This document shows, piece by piece, positions 35,639 to 44,289 of a DNA stretch of 64,000 nt (position 1 is its first letter; each line of letters starts with the position of its first letter). Made by a program: the position numbers and the translations under genes. The notes beneath the pieces are model-generated. The model had not been told where the DNA came from. It was given only the letters and a program-made list of their open reading frames with translations, and made no database searches. This DNA is from Sphingomonas sp. PsM26 (GTDB lineage Bacteria; Pseudomonadota; Alphaproteobacteria; Sphingomonadales; Sphingomonadaceae), in NCBI GenBank assembly GCA_030433805.1, contig JARUXA010000005.1:186001-250000 (forward strand), written 5' to 3'.

Positions 35639-37081
35639 ATGCAGCGCTCGATCGGCTTGGCAATAGCAGCAATGCTCGCGGTTCCCGGCACCGCATCGGC
35701 ACAACTCGAGGGCGAGCCGTTCATCCACGATCCTTCGACCCTGACCTTGTCGGACGGCAAATGGTGGACCTTCGGTACCCGCGGCGGTGGGCTCGTGTCC
35801 GACGATGGCTGGGTCTGGCATAGCGGTGGCGAGCGGCCCGGGGGCGGTGTCGCGCCCGACGTGATCAAGATCGGCGACCGCTATTACGTAGCTTATGCCG
35901 TCGGGGGCGGGGGGATGAACGGCGGCCATGCCAGCAACGTCAAGATCATGTGGACCAACTCGCTCGATCCCAAATCGCCGGCGTTCGGCTATCATGACGT
36001 CGGGATCGTCGCATCGACCAACGGGATCGAAGTGGCGGATGCGATCGACCCGGCGTTCCTCTACGCCGACGGGCATCTGTGGCTGAGCTACGGCACATAT
36101 TTCGGGTCGATCCGCATGGTCGAACTCGATCCCAAGACCGGAGGTCGTCTGGCGGGCAACCAGCCCGTTGATATCGCTATCGACATGGAGGCGACCGCGC
36201 TTCTGCACCGGGATGGATGGTACTATCTGCTGGGGACGCATGGGACGTGCTGTGACGGGCCCAACTCGTCGTACAACATTCGGGTCGGGCGTTCGCGCAG
36301 TCCGCTTGGACCGTATGTCGACAACATGGGCGTGCCGCTCCTCAAAGGGGGTGGCAAACTCGTCGTGGCCGGACGGGGGCGGCAATATGGCCCCGGGCAT
36401 TTCGGGCTGATCGACCTTGGGGACGGCGTCGAGAAATACTCGATGCATTATGAAGCAGACCTCGATCGCAGCGGTCGCAGCGTCCTTGCGATCCAGCCGT
36501 TGGTCTGGAAAGACGGCTGGCCCGTCGGTGGCGCGAACATTGTACCCGGCACCTACGAAATCCAGTCCGAGCGCAGTGGCGGAGCCTTGCAACTGGCGGT
36601 CGATTTCGTGCGCATGCCCTTCAACGTGCGGCGCAGTTTCATGGCGAAAAGCAACGAGCCCGTAGCGCCGATCCCCAATCAGACACTGGCGGAAGGTCGG
36701 ACGTCGTGGCCCGCGGGGGACGCCGAGGTGGATCTGGGCGACTATATGATCCGCGCGCATCAGCAATGGACGATCTCACCGGTGGCGGAGGCAGGCGGTG
36801 CTTTCGGTGCACCTTACTACAAGATCGTCATCGCCGGGACCGAGCGCGCTCTGGCGGTCGGTCCGGAAGGGACCGTTCGCGCCGTACCAACCTTCGATGG
36901 CTCCCCGGGACAGCTCTGGCGGATCGATCAGCTGACCGACGGCACCTACCGGATCATGCCAAAGGGTCCGGTCGGTGCGAAGGGACCGGTGGCGTTGGTA
37001 GCCTTGGGGAGAAGTACGCCGGCGCTTGCGGCATTCCCTTCCGGCAGCGATGCAGGGCGGTGGACCTTCCAATTGCCCTGA
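35639..37081 (+). CDS. Secreted GH43 arabinan endo-1,5-alpha-L-arabinosidase-like enzyme
   Basis: The protein has 480 residues with a signal peptide ending at ASAQ. The five-bladed propeller catalytic residues are visible: base Asp31 in FIHDPSTL, the pKa-modulating Asp137 in DAIDPAFL, and acid Glu184 in IDMEATALLHRDGWYYL. The motifs FGTRGGGL and GTHGTCCDGPNSSYN are typical of the arabinanase branch. Residues 350-480 form an extra beta-rich domain with QQW (in HQQWTISPV) and QLW (in GQLWRID), resembling a ricin-type trefoil. It should cut internal alpha-1,5 bonds in arabinan or arabinose-rich side chains. Exo-acting GH43 activity cannot be excluded. Confidence 0.88.
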   Translation: MQRSIGLAIAAMLAVPGTASAQLEGEPFIHDPSTLTLSDGKWWTFGTRGGGLVSDDGWVWHSGGERPGGGVAPDVIKIGDRYYVAYAVGGGGMNGGHASNVKIMWTNSLDPKSPAFGYHDVGIVASTNGIEVADAIDPAFLYADGHLWLSYGTYFGSIRMVELDPKTGGRLAGNQPVDIAIDMEATALLHRDGWYYLLGTHGTCCDGPNSSYNIRVGRSRSPLGPYVDNMGVPLLKGGGKLVVAGRGRQYGPGHFGLIDLGDGVEKYSMHYEADLDRSGRSVLAIQPLVWKDGWPVGGANIVPGTYEIQSERSGGALQLAVDFVRMPFNVRRSFMAKSNEPVAPIPNQTLAEGRTSWPAGDAEVDLGDYMIRAHQQWTISPVAEAGGAFGAPYYKIVIAGTERALAVGPEGTVRAVPTFDGSPGQLWRIDQLTDGTYRIMPKGPVGAKGPVALVALGRSTPALAAFPSGSDAGRWTFQLP

Positions 37082-37255
37082 CGCGATCTTTGATTCCCAT
37101 CGGGTTCAAGCGTCCTGCCAATGTTTTCACGTAATTGAGGCATGAAGGGCTGGACGTACGGTCCGTTTGCCGACGCAAACCCTGTCTGGTGCGACCGTGC
37201 GAGCCGGGGTAGCGTTCGGACATCATCGCCGGAATGCGGGACAGGGGAGGATACG

Positions 37256-37774
37256 GTGCAGCGTTACTCAAAGGCCTGCGTGCTTGCGATCATATTGGCG
37301 GCAACCCCGCTCTACGTTGCACCGGTCCCTGCTGCTGCATCCGAGGAGCAGGCTCCCGCTTTCAAGGTCCAGCTCTATGAGGGCGGGGAGGTTGACTCGC
37401 GCAGTATTGCCGGCCGCGTCGTGATCCTCAATTTCTGGGCGACTTGGTGCGCGCCGTGCAAGCGTGAGCTTGTCGAGCTCGATGCGGTGCTCGCGCGGCA
37501 TGGTGCCGCTCGCGTTGCGGTGTTCGCGATCGACGCCGGGAAGCGGACCGAACCGCGGCTGCTTGCGCGTCAGGCGGCGGCGATGCGCGTGCCTGTCGCG
37601 ACCGCCATCACCGCGCCATATCGCCCACGTGGTGCCGCGGTTCCGACGACGTATGTGATCGACCCTTCCGGGCGCATCGTGCGGGTCGAGGCGGGGGCGT
37701 TCCGGCCGGGCGAAATCACCCGGCTGGTCGACACGCTGTTGGGGGTTACTTCGGCATCTGGTAATGGACGTTGA
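37256..37774 (+). CDS. TlpA/ResA-like periplasmic thiol-disulfide oxidoreductase
   Basis: A GTG start at 37256 is preferred because GGGAGG lies five bases upstream; an upstream ATG at 37142 lacks such a site. The 172-residue protein has a signal peptide (CVLAIILAATPL) and the redox motif WCAPC with Cys65 and Cys68 in NFWATWCAPCKREL. The cis-proline region is AAVPTTYVIDPSGRI. The protein should reduce periplasmic disulfides. Its 3' end overlaps the convergent TPR gene by 29 bp. The 174-bp gap before it shows nothing else. Confidence 0.87.
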   Translation: MQRYSKACVLAIILAATPLYVAPVPAAASEEQAPAFKVQLYEGGEVDSRSIAGRVVILNFWATWCAPCKRELVELDAVLARHGAARVAVFAIDAGKRTEPRLLARQAAAMRVPVATAITAPYRPRGAAVPTTYVIDPSGRIVRVEAGAFRPGEITRLVDTLLGVTSASGNGR

Positions 37775-39698
37775 CCGACTGGCCGACGCACCCAAGCACT
37801 TCGTTGCCGAGCGTCGGCGGAAGATATCGGAAGCGTGCGACAGCGCGCTCGGTCGCTGGCCCGAATACGAACGGCGGATAGGCGATCACCGTGCGCGTCT
37901 GCTCGACCCGGCCATCGGCGGCAATGTCGAACGCCACGCGCGCATTCCCCTCGAAGTTCCAGCGTAGCGCCTCGCTCGGGAACGCGGCGCTTGAGATATT
38001 GGTGTTTTGCGGGACGGGGCGGACATCGAGCAGCGAGCATTGCTCGGGCGTGATGCCCGCCTCGGTCAGTCGTTGGTCGGCACGTGCGGGGGCACCGTCG
38101 CGTTTCTCGATCAGCGACAAATGGAGCTGCGCGAGGCTGCGGATCGGATCGTCCTGCGGAAGTGATGCCGCGGGCGTTGCGATCACCCCCTGCAACAGCT
38201 GGCGTGCCGGTGCGAGCGTACCGCTCGCTTCGAGCGCGAGCGCCTGTTCGGTGCGCAACCAGGCGCGCGCGCGTTCAGAACCTGACTGCGTTTCCAGCCG
38301 CGCGACCGCAACGCCGAAAGCGCGTGCCTTGTCGCTTTCATACCCGCTGCGCGTGGCGGAACGGACCGGGGAAGCCCCGACGAACAGGGCGTAGGCACGC
38401 GCTTCTGCGGGCGCATTTAACGAAACCAGCACAGCATCAAGCGCGGCAACCGCCTCGGCGCGGCTGCGATTGTCCTTTGCGGTATGCACCGCCGCGAGTC
38501 CCCGAGGAATAGCACCGGTACCGGGCTGGTTCGGATCAAACGTAGGGGTGATCACGTCGGGATCGACGTGGATCTGCGTGAGCCAGTCGCGCGTCCGATC
38601 GTTGAATGCATCCGATAGCGCGAGCAGGGGCGGGCGCTTGACGCAGCGCAGTTCGAGCCGGATCGACTGCCGCCAGAAGGGATCGAGCTTTGCCAGTGCA
38701 GCGGGCTGCCAGCGCCATTCCGCGACGGCTGCGGCGAACACGTTGCCCAGTGGCCCCGGCTTGCTTGCATACACCGGACTTGCCCCGGAGACGCGCCCGT
38801 TGTCCTCGATTGCAAACTCGACCACCGCGACGTCCTGCGGCGCGACATCCCCGCCGCACACCGGCAGGTCCTTGTCCGACATCGTCATCCAGCTTTGGTC
38901 GGGCAGATGCCCTGCGCCGGAATAAGTCAGATATTGCCGCACCTTTTCCGAATCGCCGAGGCGGGCATAGATAAGCGCCGCATTGCCGCGGATGCGCACC
39001 TGACTGATCGAGACTTTGGTCGTGGTCCGGCCGGTCAGGTCGAGCGCCTGTTCGATGAACGGCGCGGCGAGTTTGGGCTGCCCGCGATTGAGGTCGGCGA
39101 GCGCGCGTACGCTGAAGAAGTTAGCCTGATCGGTCTTGGGCAGTTTGGCAAAGCTGGGGGCGTCGGCGCGGACCGCGTCGAGCGTCGCCGCGGCCAGATC
39201 GGGCTGCTCAGTGAGTGCGGCCAGCGCCAGCGTGTAGCGCAACGACAAGGCGTCCGTGGACTTGGTGTCGGTTTCGGCGGCGATCGCACGTTGCAACTCG
39301 GTAACCGCCTGCGTGTTATTTGCCCCGCCACGGTGCAGGCTGCCAAGCAACCGCAGGGAATACGCCAGGTCGTCGTCGCGCGTGACCTTTTGTGCGGCGA
39401 AGGCACGGACCGCGAGCGTCGCCTCGGCCATCGCGGGATCGAACTGGCCGCTCTGCTGTAGTGCATAGGCGAGGCGCGCCCGGATCACGGCGGTCGATCG
39501 CGCCAACGGTGGCAACCCCGCCACCGCGGCGCGATAGCCGGTGATGGCGGCGGCAAAGTTGCCCTTTTCCAATGCCGCCTGCGCGGTGTCGAACAGCATC
39601 TGAGGGGTTTGCGGTGCTGTCTGTGCTATGGCGCTACCGCCCCCCAGAACCGCCGCACATGCCGCAACCCGAAGCCAGCCTTTGCTGATCCGTCGCAT
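37746..39698 (-). CDS. TPR-repeat periplasmic protein with two TonB-C-like domains
   Basis: The protein has 650 residues with a signal peptide ending near AIAQ. Helical TPR-like repeats span about 30-265 and 385-560. Two segments look like TonB C-terminal domains: about 288-352 (VEFAIEDNGRVSGASPVYA, then WRWQPA) and about 575-645 (VAFDIAADGRVEQTRTV, then RFRYLPP). Both follow the y-V-x-x-F-x-I-x-x-x-G-x-V pattern of energy transducers. No membrane anchor other than the signal is seen, so it would be free in the periplasm. The function is unknown; interaction with TonB-dependent receptors is possible. It converges with the thioredoxin-like gene. Confidence 0.75.
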   Translation of the reverse strand: MRRISKGWLRVAACAAVLGGGSAIAQTAPQTPQMLFDTAQAALEKGNFAAAITGYRAAVAGLPPLARSTAVIRARLAYALQQSGQFDPAMAEATLAVRAFAAQKVTRDDDLAYSLRLLGSLHRGGANNTQAVTELQRAIAAETDTKSTDALSLRYTLALAALTEQPDLAAATLDAVRADAPSFAKLPKTDQANFFSVRALADLNRGQPKLAAPFIEQALDLTGRTTTKVSISQVRIRGNAALIYARLGDSEKVRQYLTYSGAGHLPDQSWMTMSDKDLPVCGGDVAPQDVAVVEFAIEDNGRVSGASPVYASKPGPLGNVFAAAVAEWRWQPAALAKLDPFWRQSIRLELRCVKRPPLLALSDAFNDRTRDWLTQIHVDPDVITPTFDPNQPGTGAIPRGLAAVHTAKDNRSRAEAVAALDAVLVSLNAPAEARAYALFVGASPVRSATRSGYESDKARAFGVAVARLETQSGSERARAWLRTEQALALEASGTLAPARQLLQGVIATPAASLPQDDPIRSLAQLHLSLIEKRDGAPARADQRLTEAGITPEQCSLLDVRPVPQNTNISSAAFPSEALRWNFEGNARVAFDIAADGRVEQTRTVIAYPPFVFGPATERAVARFRYLPPTLGNEVLGCVGQSVNVHYQMPK

Positions 39699-39876
39699 TC
39701 AATCCCCCCGTTTTCAAACCCCTGCGGGACGATAACAGGGGAAAGCACCGTACGTAAGCGTCATCTTCAAAGGGTCGGGCGCGCGCGGACGGGGCAAAGT
39801 GGTTGCGCCATGCCCGGGACATCAAACGCCGCCCGGGCGACGAGCGCGAACGGCGGTCAGAATAATCCGGGCGCTA

Positions 39877-41028
39877 TCACGTGGCACGGTTTCGCGGCGG
39901 GGCGGCGGCGAATGCGGCGGCCACCGCCTCACGCATAGGCTTCGGTCTGAACTCCCTGTCGTACAACGTCGGCCGGCGAAGCGCTTTGTCCTTGCGCGGT
40001 TCGAACCCCTCGATCCAGCTGTATCGGTCGCACAGCCCCCAGCTGAGCACGTCGCGCACGGCCGGATAGCTCAACGTGACGTCCAGATATCCCTTCGTGA
40101 AATCAGCGACGGCGCGGTCCCGCGGCGTGATCTCGGTCGGCAATCCGTTGTCGCGCACGTCGAGTTCGGTCAGCACCAGTGCATAGCCCATTTGCGTCAC
40201 GGCATCGAGGAACTGTCGCCAGTCCCGTTCGAGCCGAGTCACGCTGGCCCTGGCATCCAGACCCTGGGTCACGAGATGCGACTGCACGCCAAGCGCGTCC
40301 ACGGGCGTCCCACGGCGCTTGAACCCTTCGAGCAGTTTGAGCACGCCGGCACGGTGGGATGCGTTTCCCGGCTCCCAGCTCATGTAATCGTTATAGACCA
40401 GTTCTGCGCGTGGGGCCCCGGCACGCGCGGTGTGGAACGCCAGATCGAGCGTCGCCTCCGCCCCGCCAATCGCGGTCGACAGGCTGGTATCGTACAGCTG
40501 CCCGTCCGACGGGCGGACGGCTTCGTTGACCACGTCATAGCTTTCGATCCGCTTCCCATAACGCGCCAGGACGGTATCGATATGCGTGGTCAGCAATCGC
40601 TCACCCTCGCGTTTCGGCGTCGCGCTGAAATCGTAGCTGTTGAGCCATCTGGGTAACCATTTGGGTTGATGCCACAGGAGGTTATGGCCCCGCGTAGCCA
40701 GGCGCTTACTTTCGGCCCAGGCGACGATGGCGTCGAACCGTTCGAACGCGAAGGCGGTCGGCGACGGCCGCAAGGCCTGCCACTTCATTTCATTTTCAGC
40801 GACGATCACCCCGCACTCCGCCGCGACGAGCCGCGCGTACGGTGGGTTGGCAATCGATCCACGATCGGCACCCGCGGTGCCCCAGCTGATAGCGGAGCCG
40901 AACCGCAAGCCCTTGCGTCGCGCCAGCACGTCAAGGGAGGGCGGGATGTCGGTCCTTGCCACAAGCGGGGAAGCCACCGCACCCATGATACCGGCCATCA
41001 GAACGTCGCGACGTGCAAAACCGGTCAT
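39877..41028 (-). CDS. Secreted GH10 endo-1,4-beta-xylanase
   Basis: The ATG at 41028 has GAGG six bases upstream; a TTG two codons earlier is less likely. The 383-residue protein starts MTGFARRDVLMAG with an Arg-Arg pair, suggesting a Tat signal. GH10 residues: acid/base Glu169 in SYDVVNEAV and nucleophile Glu288 in VLTELDVRD. Supporting motifs are NEMKW, RGHNLLWH, LGVQSHL and the WGLCDRYSWI segment. It hydrolyses the xylan backbone. It stands 248 bp from the TBDT terminating upstream on the same strand, and its promoter must lie in 41029-41220, where I see only a CTATGG direct repeat. Confidence 0.96.
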   Translation of the reverse strand: MTGFARRDVLMAGIMGAVASPLVARTDIPPSLDVLARRKGLRFGSAISWGTAGADRGSIANPPYARLVAAECGVIVAENEMKWQALRPSPTAFAFERFDAIVAWAESKRLATRGHNLLWHQPKWLPRWLNSYDFSATPKREGERLLTTHIDTVLARYGKRIESYDVVNEAVRPSDGQLYDTSLSTAIGGAEATLDLAFHTARAGAPRAELVYNDYMSWEPGNASHRAGVLKLLEGFKRRGTPVDALGVQSHLVTQGLDARASVTRLERDWRQFLDAVTQMGYALVLTELDVRDNGLPTEITPRDRAVADFTKGYLDVTLSYPAVRDVLSWGLCDRYSWIEGFEPRKDKALRRPTLYDREFRPKPMREAVAAAFAAAPPRNRAT

Positions 41029-41220
41029 GATCAACCTCTTCGAGGAGTAACACTATGGACTATGGCGTTAACTCTCGAAGGTTGGGGGCGTGACGTCAAG
41101 GATTGGCATTGGCCACTGGGGAGCGCGTAAGCCGTCCGTTACCCGCGGGTATCCGAGCCTCACGACGATGAGGTCAGGGTCCTGCTACTTGGCACGTTCG
41201 ATCAAACGGAAGGCGCACGG

Positions 41221-41270
41221 AACGATCACGGCTTCCAATACGCGGTTGCGCACCGGAAGCCGTGATCGTT
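41221..41270 (-). terminator. Strong hairpin after the TonB receptor gene
   Basis: AACGATCACGGCTTCC (41221-41236) and GGAAGCCGTGATCGTT (41255-41270) are a perfect 16-bp inverted repeat with an 18-base loop, starting six bases after the receptor stop codon. There is no long T tract, so it is either a weak intrinsic terminator or an mRNA-stabilising 3' hairpin. Confidence 0.75.
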
Positions 41271-41276
41271 GCCCGG

Positions 41277-44153
41277 TTAGAAGTTCAACCGGAAGCCGAT
41301 GTCATAGCGCGGCCCGAAGTTCTGATAGCCGAGCAACTGGTTATCGAACCGACCCGTCGTGATGTACTTGGCGTTGAACAGGTTGGTGCCCTCGATGAAC
41401 ACCTGCGCGTTCTTGGTCACGGTATAGGCCGCACTTCCGTCGAACTGGCCGTAGTTCCGAACGAAGACGGGTTCGTTGCCAGGGCCGCCCGCGAGCGTCT
41501 GCAGGAACCGCTCGCGCCGGTTATAGGCGATGCGCGCCGAGACACCGTACTTCTCATAGAAGACCGTCCCGTTCTGTGAGTTGCCGATCCCCTCCGCAGC
41601 GAAGGACTGGCCGACTTGCGTCACGTCGAAGCTCCGATTGGTGCTGACGAAGGTGGCGTTCGCCTGCACGCCGAAGCCGCTGAGGATGCCCGGTGCCCAG
41701 TCGAGCGTATGGACGAGGTTGAGTTCGAGCCCGCGGATATCGAGCGACTCCGCATTGCGCGGTCGCCGTACGCTGAACCGAGCGGTGTTCAGCCCCGTGA
41801 TCAGGCCGCCGACGGGCAAGTTGCCAGAATTGGCAATCGTGAAGTTTTCCGGTGCGAAGGTCTGAACGATGAAATCGTCGATGCTCTTGTAGAACACCGC
41901 CGCCGACAGCGTCGTCGTCCGCGTCGGATAATATTCGAACGACAGATCGAAATTGGTCGCGCGATAGGGTTTCAGTTCGGGGTTGCCCCCGCTTGCAGTC
42001 AGCGTCGCCGGACGCAGCGTATCATAGTTGAGGTTCGGCGCGAGATCGCCGATCGCAGGACGCGTCAGCGACTTATAGGCGGCGAAGCGGGCTTGGAACT
42101 TGGGCGCGATGTTCACCCGGACGTTCAGGTTCGGCAGGAACGTGTTGTAGGTCGATTCCTTGTCGACCGAGACCGTCTGACGGTTGTTGGCAAAGACACC
42201 GTTGTAGATGGTGGGATCGCCCGCCACCGGCAGCAGGTCCGTCAACTGCAATTGCTGCCCGAACGACCGCAACTCTGTGTGCTCGTAACGCGCACCGACG
42301 TTGACGAACCACGGAACGCCGCCAAGCGTCCCCTCGAAGTCGACGTCGGCATAGCCTGCGTAGACCGTCTCTCGGACCCGCGTCGAAGGCTGCGCCGTCG
42401 CGGCATAGCCGTTCGAGGCTGCATAGAGCGCAGCCGTCGTCCCCGGTGCGTTCCCGCGCGCCCGGTCCAGCGCCGCCGTTGCGGCTGGGCTGGTCAGGAA
42501 GTTCAGATAGGCACGTGGATCAAAGGTAAGGAACGACGTCGGCAACTGGCTCGAGCCGAACGATCCGATGGAGAATGGCGAGAGCAGCGAGGAATCGGCG
42601 AAGGTTGAATAACCGCAATAGACGCAGCCGACGTTCGGATCAGACGTGATCGGCACGTTCTGCTTGTCGCGCGATGTCCGCATCAGGCCGAACCGGAGCA
42701 CCTTGAGCGCGCCCGAATCGGCTTTCCACTCGGTGTTGAGGCGATACTCGGTGACCTTCTCGGTCACGTCATTGCCGCTGACGCCGGCGATGTGGGTTTT
42801 CCCAAGCGTGGGATCGGACAGCGCCCCCGATGCATAGCCGAAGGTCGAAGGGATCCCGCCGCCTTCTGCCGCCGTGAAGCTGTACGGCGTCGGGGTTCCG
42901 ATCACCGCGAAATAGGATTTGCCGCCGCCCGAGTTCTTCGCACGCGATTGCGTCGCATCGAGCACGACCTTGACGGTGTCGCTGGGCTTCCATTCGACGT
43001 TGCCGCCGAATTCGTAAGTCGTCGTCTCACGCACGCTGCCCGAGGCGATGAAATCCGCGTTGCCGTTGGTGCTCAGCCCGGTGATCGACCGATTGGCGTC
43101 GATCGTTGCCGCCGTGTAGTTGGAAGGCTCGAACCAGCTGCCGAGGCCGTGGCCGCTCTGGTCGCTCTTGAAGCGGTTGTACAAGCCGTCGACGGTCAAC
43201 GTCAGCGTGTCGGTCGGGGCATATTGCCCGACCAGCGTCGCGCCGAGCCGCGTGCGGCGATCGACGGTGTTGGTGATGTTCTGGTTCCGCGGCGCGTAGA
43301 CGTTGGTGAACAGCGGCGCGTTGTTGGGGCCGACCGACGTGTTGGGGATGTAGCCGTCGTTCGAAATCGAATCGATCGACGCAATGCGCTTCTGATAGGA
43401 CAGCGACGCGAGCAGCCCGATCCGGCCGTCGGCGAACGTATCGCTGAGCAGGCCGAACAGCTGCGGCGTGAATTTCTCGCTGTTCTTTTCGTACAGGCCC
43501 TTGGCGCTGAACACGCCCTTGAACTTCTTGAGATCGAGCGGGCGCGGGGTCTGGACGTTGATCGTCGCGCCGATGCCGCCGCCCTGCAGCGGGGCCTGCG
43601 TGCTCTTGTAGACCTGCGCGCCGCTGATCAGTTCGGCGGGGATCAGATCGAACGAGAAGGCGCGGCTGTAATTGTCCGAGGCGAAGCTGCGGCCGTTGAA
43701 CAGCACGGTATTGAACGCCGGCCCGAGCCCGCGGACGGTGACCGACTGGCCTTCGCCGCTGCTGCGATCGATCGCGACGCCAGGAATGCGCTGAAGCGAT
43801 TCTGCGACGTTCGCATCGGGGAACTTGCCAAGGTCTTCGGACGAGATCGCATCGAGGATGCCAGACGCGTTACGCTTCTGCGAGGCCGACGAAGCGAGGC
43901 TTCCGCGGATGCCCGTGATGACGATGTCCGGTGACGCGGCATCCTGCGCCAGCGACGGCGGAACAGACGTATCAGCACCGGCGGTATCCGCGGGGATCCC
44001 GGCCTGTGACGGTGGCTGTGCCTGAGTCGGGGCCTGCGTCTGTGCCTGCGCCGGCATGGCGGCTGCCAGCATCACGACAGCGGCCACTGCGGTGCTGCCC
44101 ATCAGGCCGACAATACGCCGATTGAATGAGTGCGTCTGCGAAAAGTCCGACAT
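41277..44153 (-). CDS. TonB-dependent receptor, Caulobacter/Xanthomonas type
   Basis: The protein has 958 residues. A long leader ending QAQ is followed by a Gln/Pro-rich linker, the TonB-box-like DIVITGIRGSL, and a plug with ISSEDLGKFPDANVAESLQR, quoted as DLGKFPDANVAESL, then VTVRGLGPAFNTVLFNGR. The barrel ends with IGFRLNF and a terminal Phe. GGGGGAGAGG precedes the ATG. This subfamily imports plant-derived oligosaccharides and other ligands. It is divergent from the halogenase/SapC pair, a recurring trio. Neighbouring xylanase and GH43 genes suggest a sugar, but the halogenase context argues for other ligands. Confidence 0.95.
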   Translation of the reverse strand: MSDFSQTHSFNRRIVGLMGSTAVAAVVMLAAAMPAQAQTQAPTQAQPPSQAGIPADTAGADTSVPPSLAQDAASPDIVITGIRGSLASSASQKRNASGILDAISSEDLGKFPDANVAESLQRIPGVAIDRSSGEGQSVTVRGLGPAFNTVLFNGRSFASDNYSRAFSFDLIPAELISGAQVYKSTQAPLQGGGIGATINVQTPRPLDLKKFKGVFSAKGLYEKNSEKFTPQLFGLLSDTFADGRIGLLASLSYQKRIASIDSISNDGYIPNTSVGPNNAPLFTNVYAPRNQNITNTVDRRTRLGATLVGQYAPTDTLTLTVDGLYNRFKSDQSGHGLGSWFEPSNYTAATIDANRSITGLSTNGNADFIASGSVRETTTYEFGGNVEWKPSDTVKVVLDATQSRAKNSGGGKSYFAVIGTPTPYSFTAAEGGGIPSTFGYASGALSDPTLGKTHIAGVSGNDVTEKVTEYRLNTEWKADSGALKVLRFGLMRTSRDKQNVPITSDPNVGCVYCGYSTFADSSLLSPFSIGSFGSSQLPTSFLTFDPRAYLNFLTSPAATAALDRARGNAPGTTAALYAASNGYAATAQPSTRVRETVYAGYADVDFEGTLGGVPWFVNVGARYEHTELRSFGQQLQLTDLLPVAGDPTIYNGVFANNRQTVSVDKESTYNTFLPNLNVRVNIAPKFQARFAAYKSLTRPAIGDLAPNLNYDTLRPATLTASGGNPELKPYRATNFDLSFEYYPTRTTTLSAAVFYKSIDDFIVQTFAPENFTIANSGNLPVGGLITGLNTARFSVRRPRNAESLDIRGLELNLVHTLDWAPGILSGFGVQANATFVSTNRSFDVTQVGQSFAAEGIGNSQNGTVFYEKYGVSARIAYNRRERFLQTLAGGPGNEPVFVRNYGQFDGSAAYTVTKNAQVFIEGTNLFNAKYITTGRFDNQLLGYQNFGPRYDIGFRLNF

Positions 44154-44289
44154 ATATCCTCTCCCCCTTTTCTACTCGTTCCGCATCATCTGTACGGATT
44201 TCCTGAAGCCGGTTTATTTCATTTGTCCGATATATCAAGGTCTATTCGCAGGGCCCGTTTTGCGCGATAGGGGCGATCAGGGAGAGCGC

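Noticed and set aside
39719..39741. Small inverted repeat CCCCTG / CAGGGG upstream of the TPR gene
   Set aside because: Six base pairs with an 11-base loop in GC-rich DNA is expected by chance.
41045..41060. CTATGG direct repeat before the xylanase as a regulator site
   Set aside because: Two 6-bp copies one base apart with no match to the operator-like motifs elsewhere; too weak to annotate.
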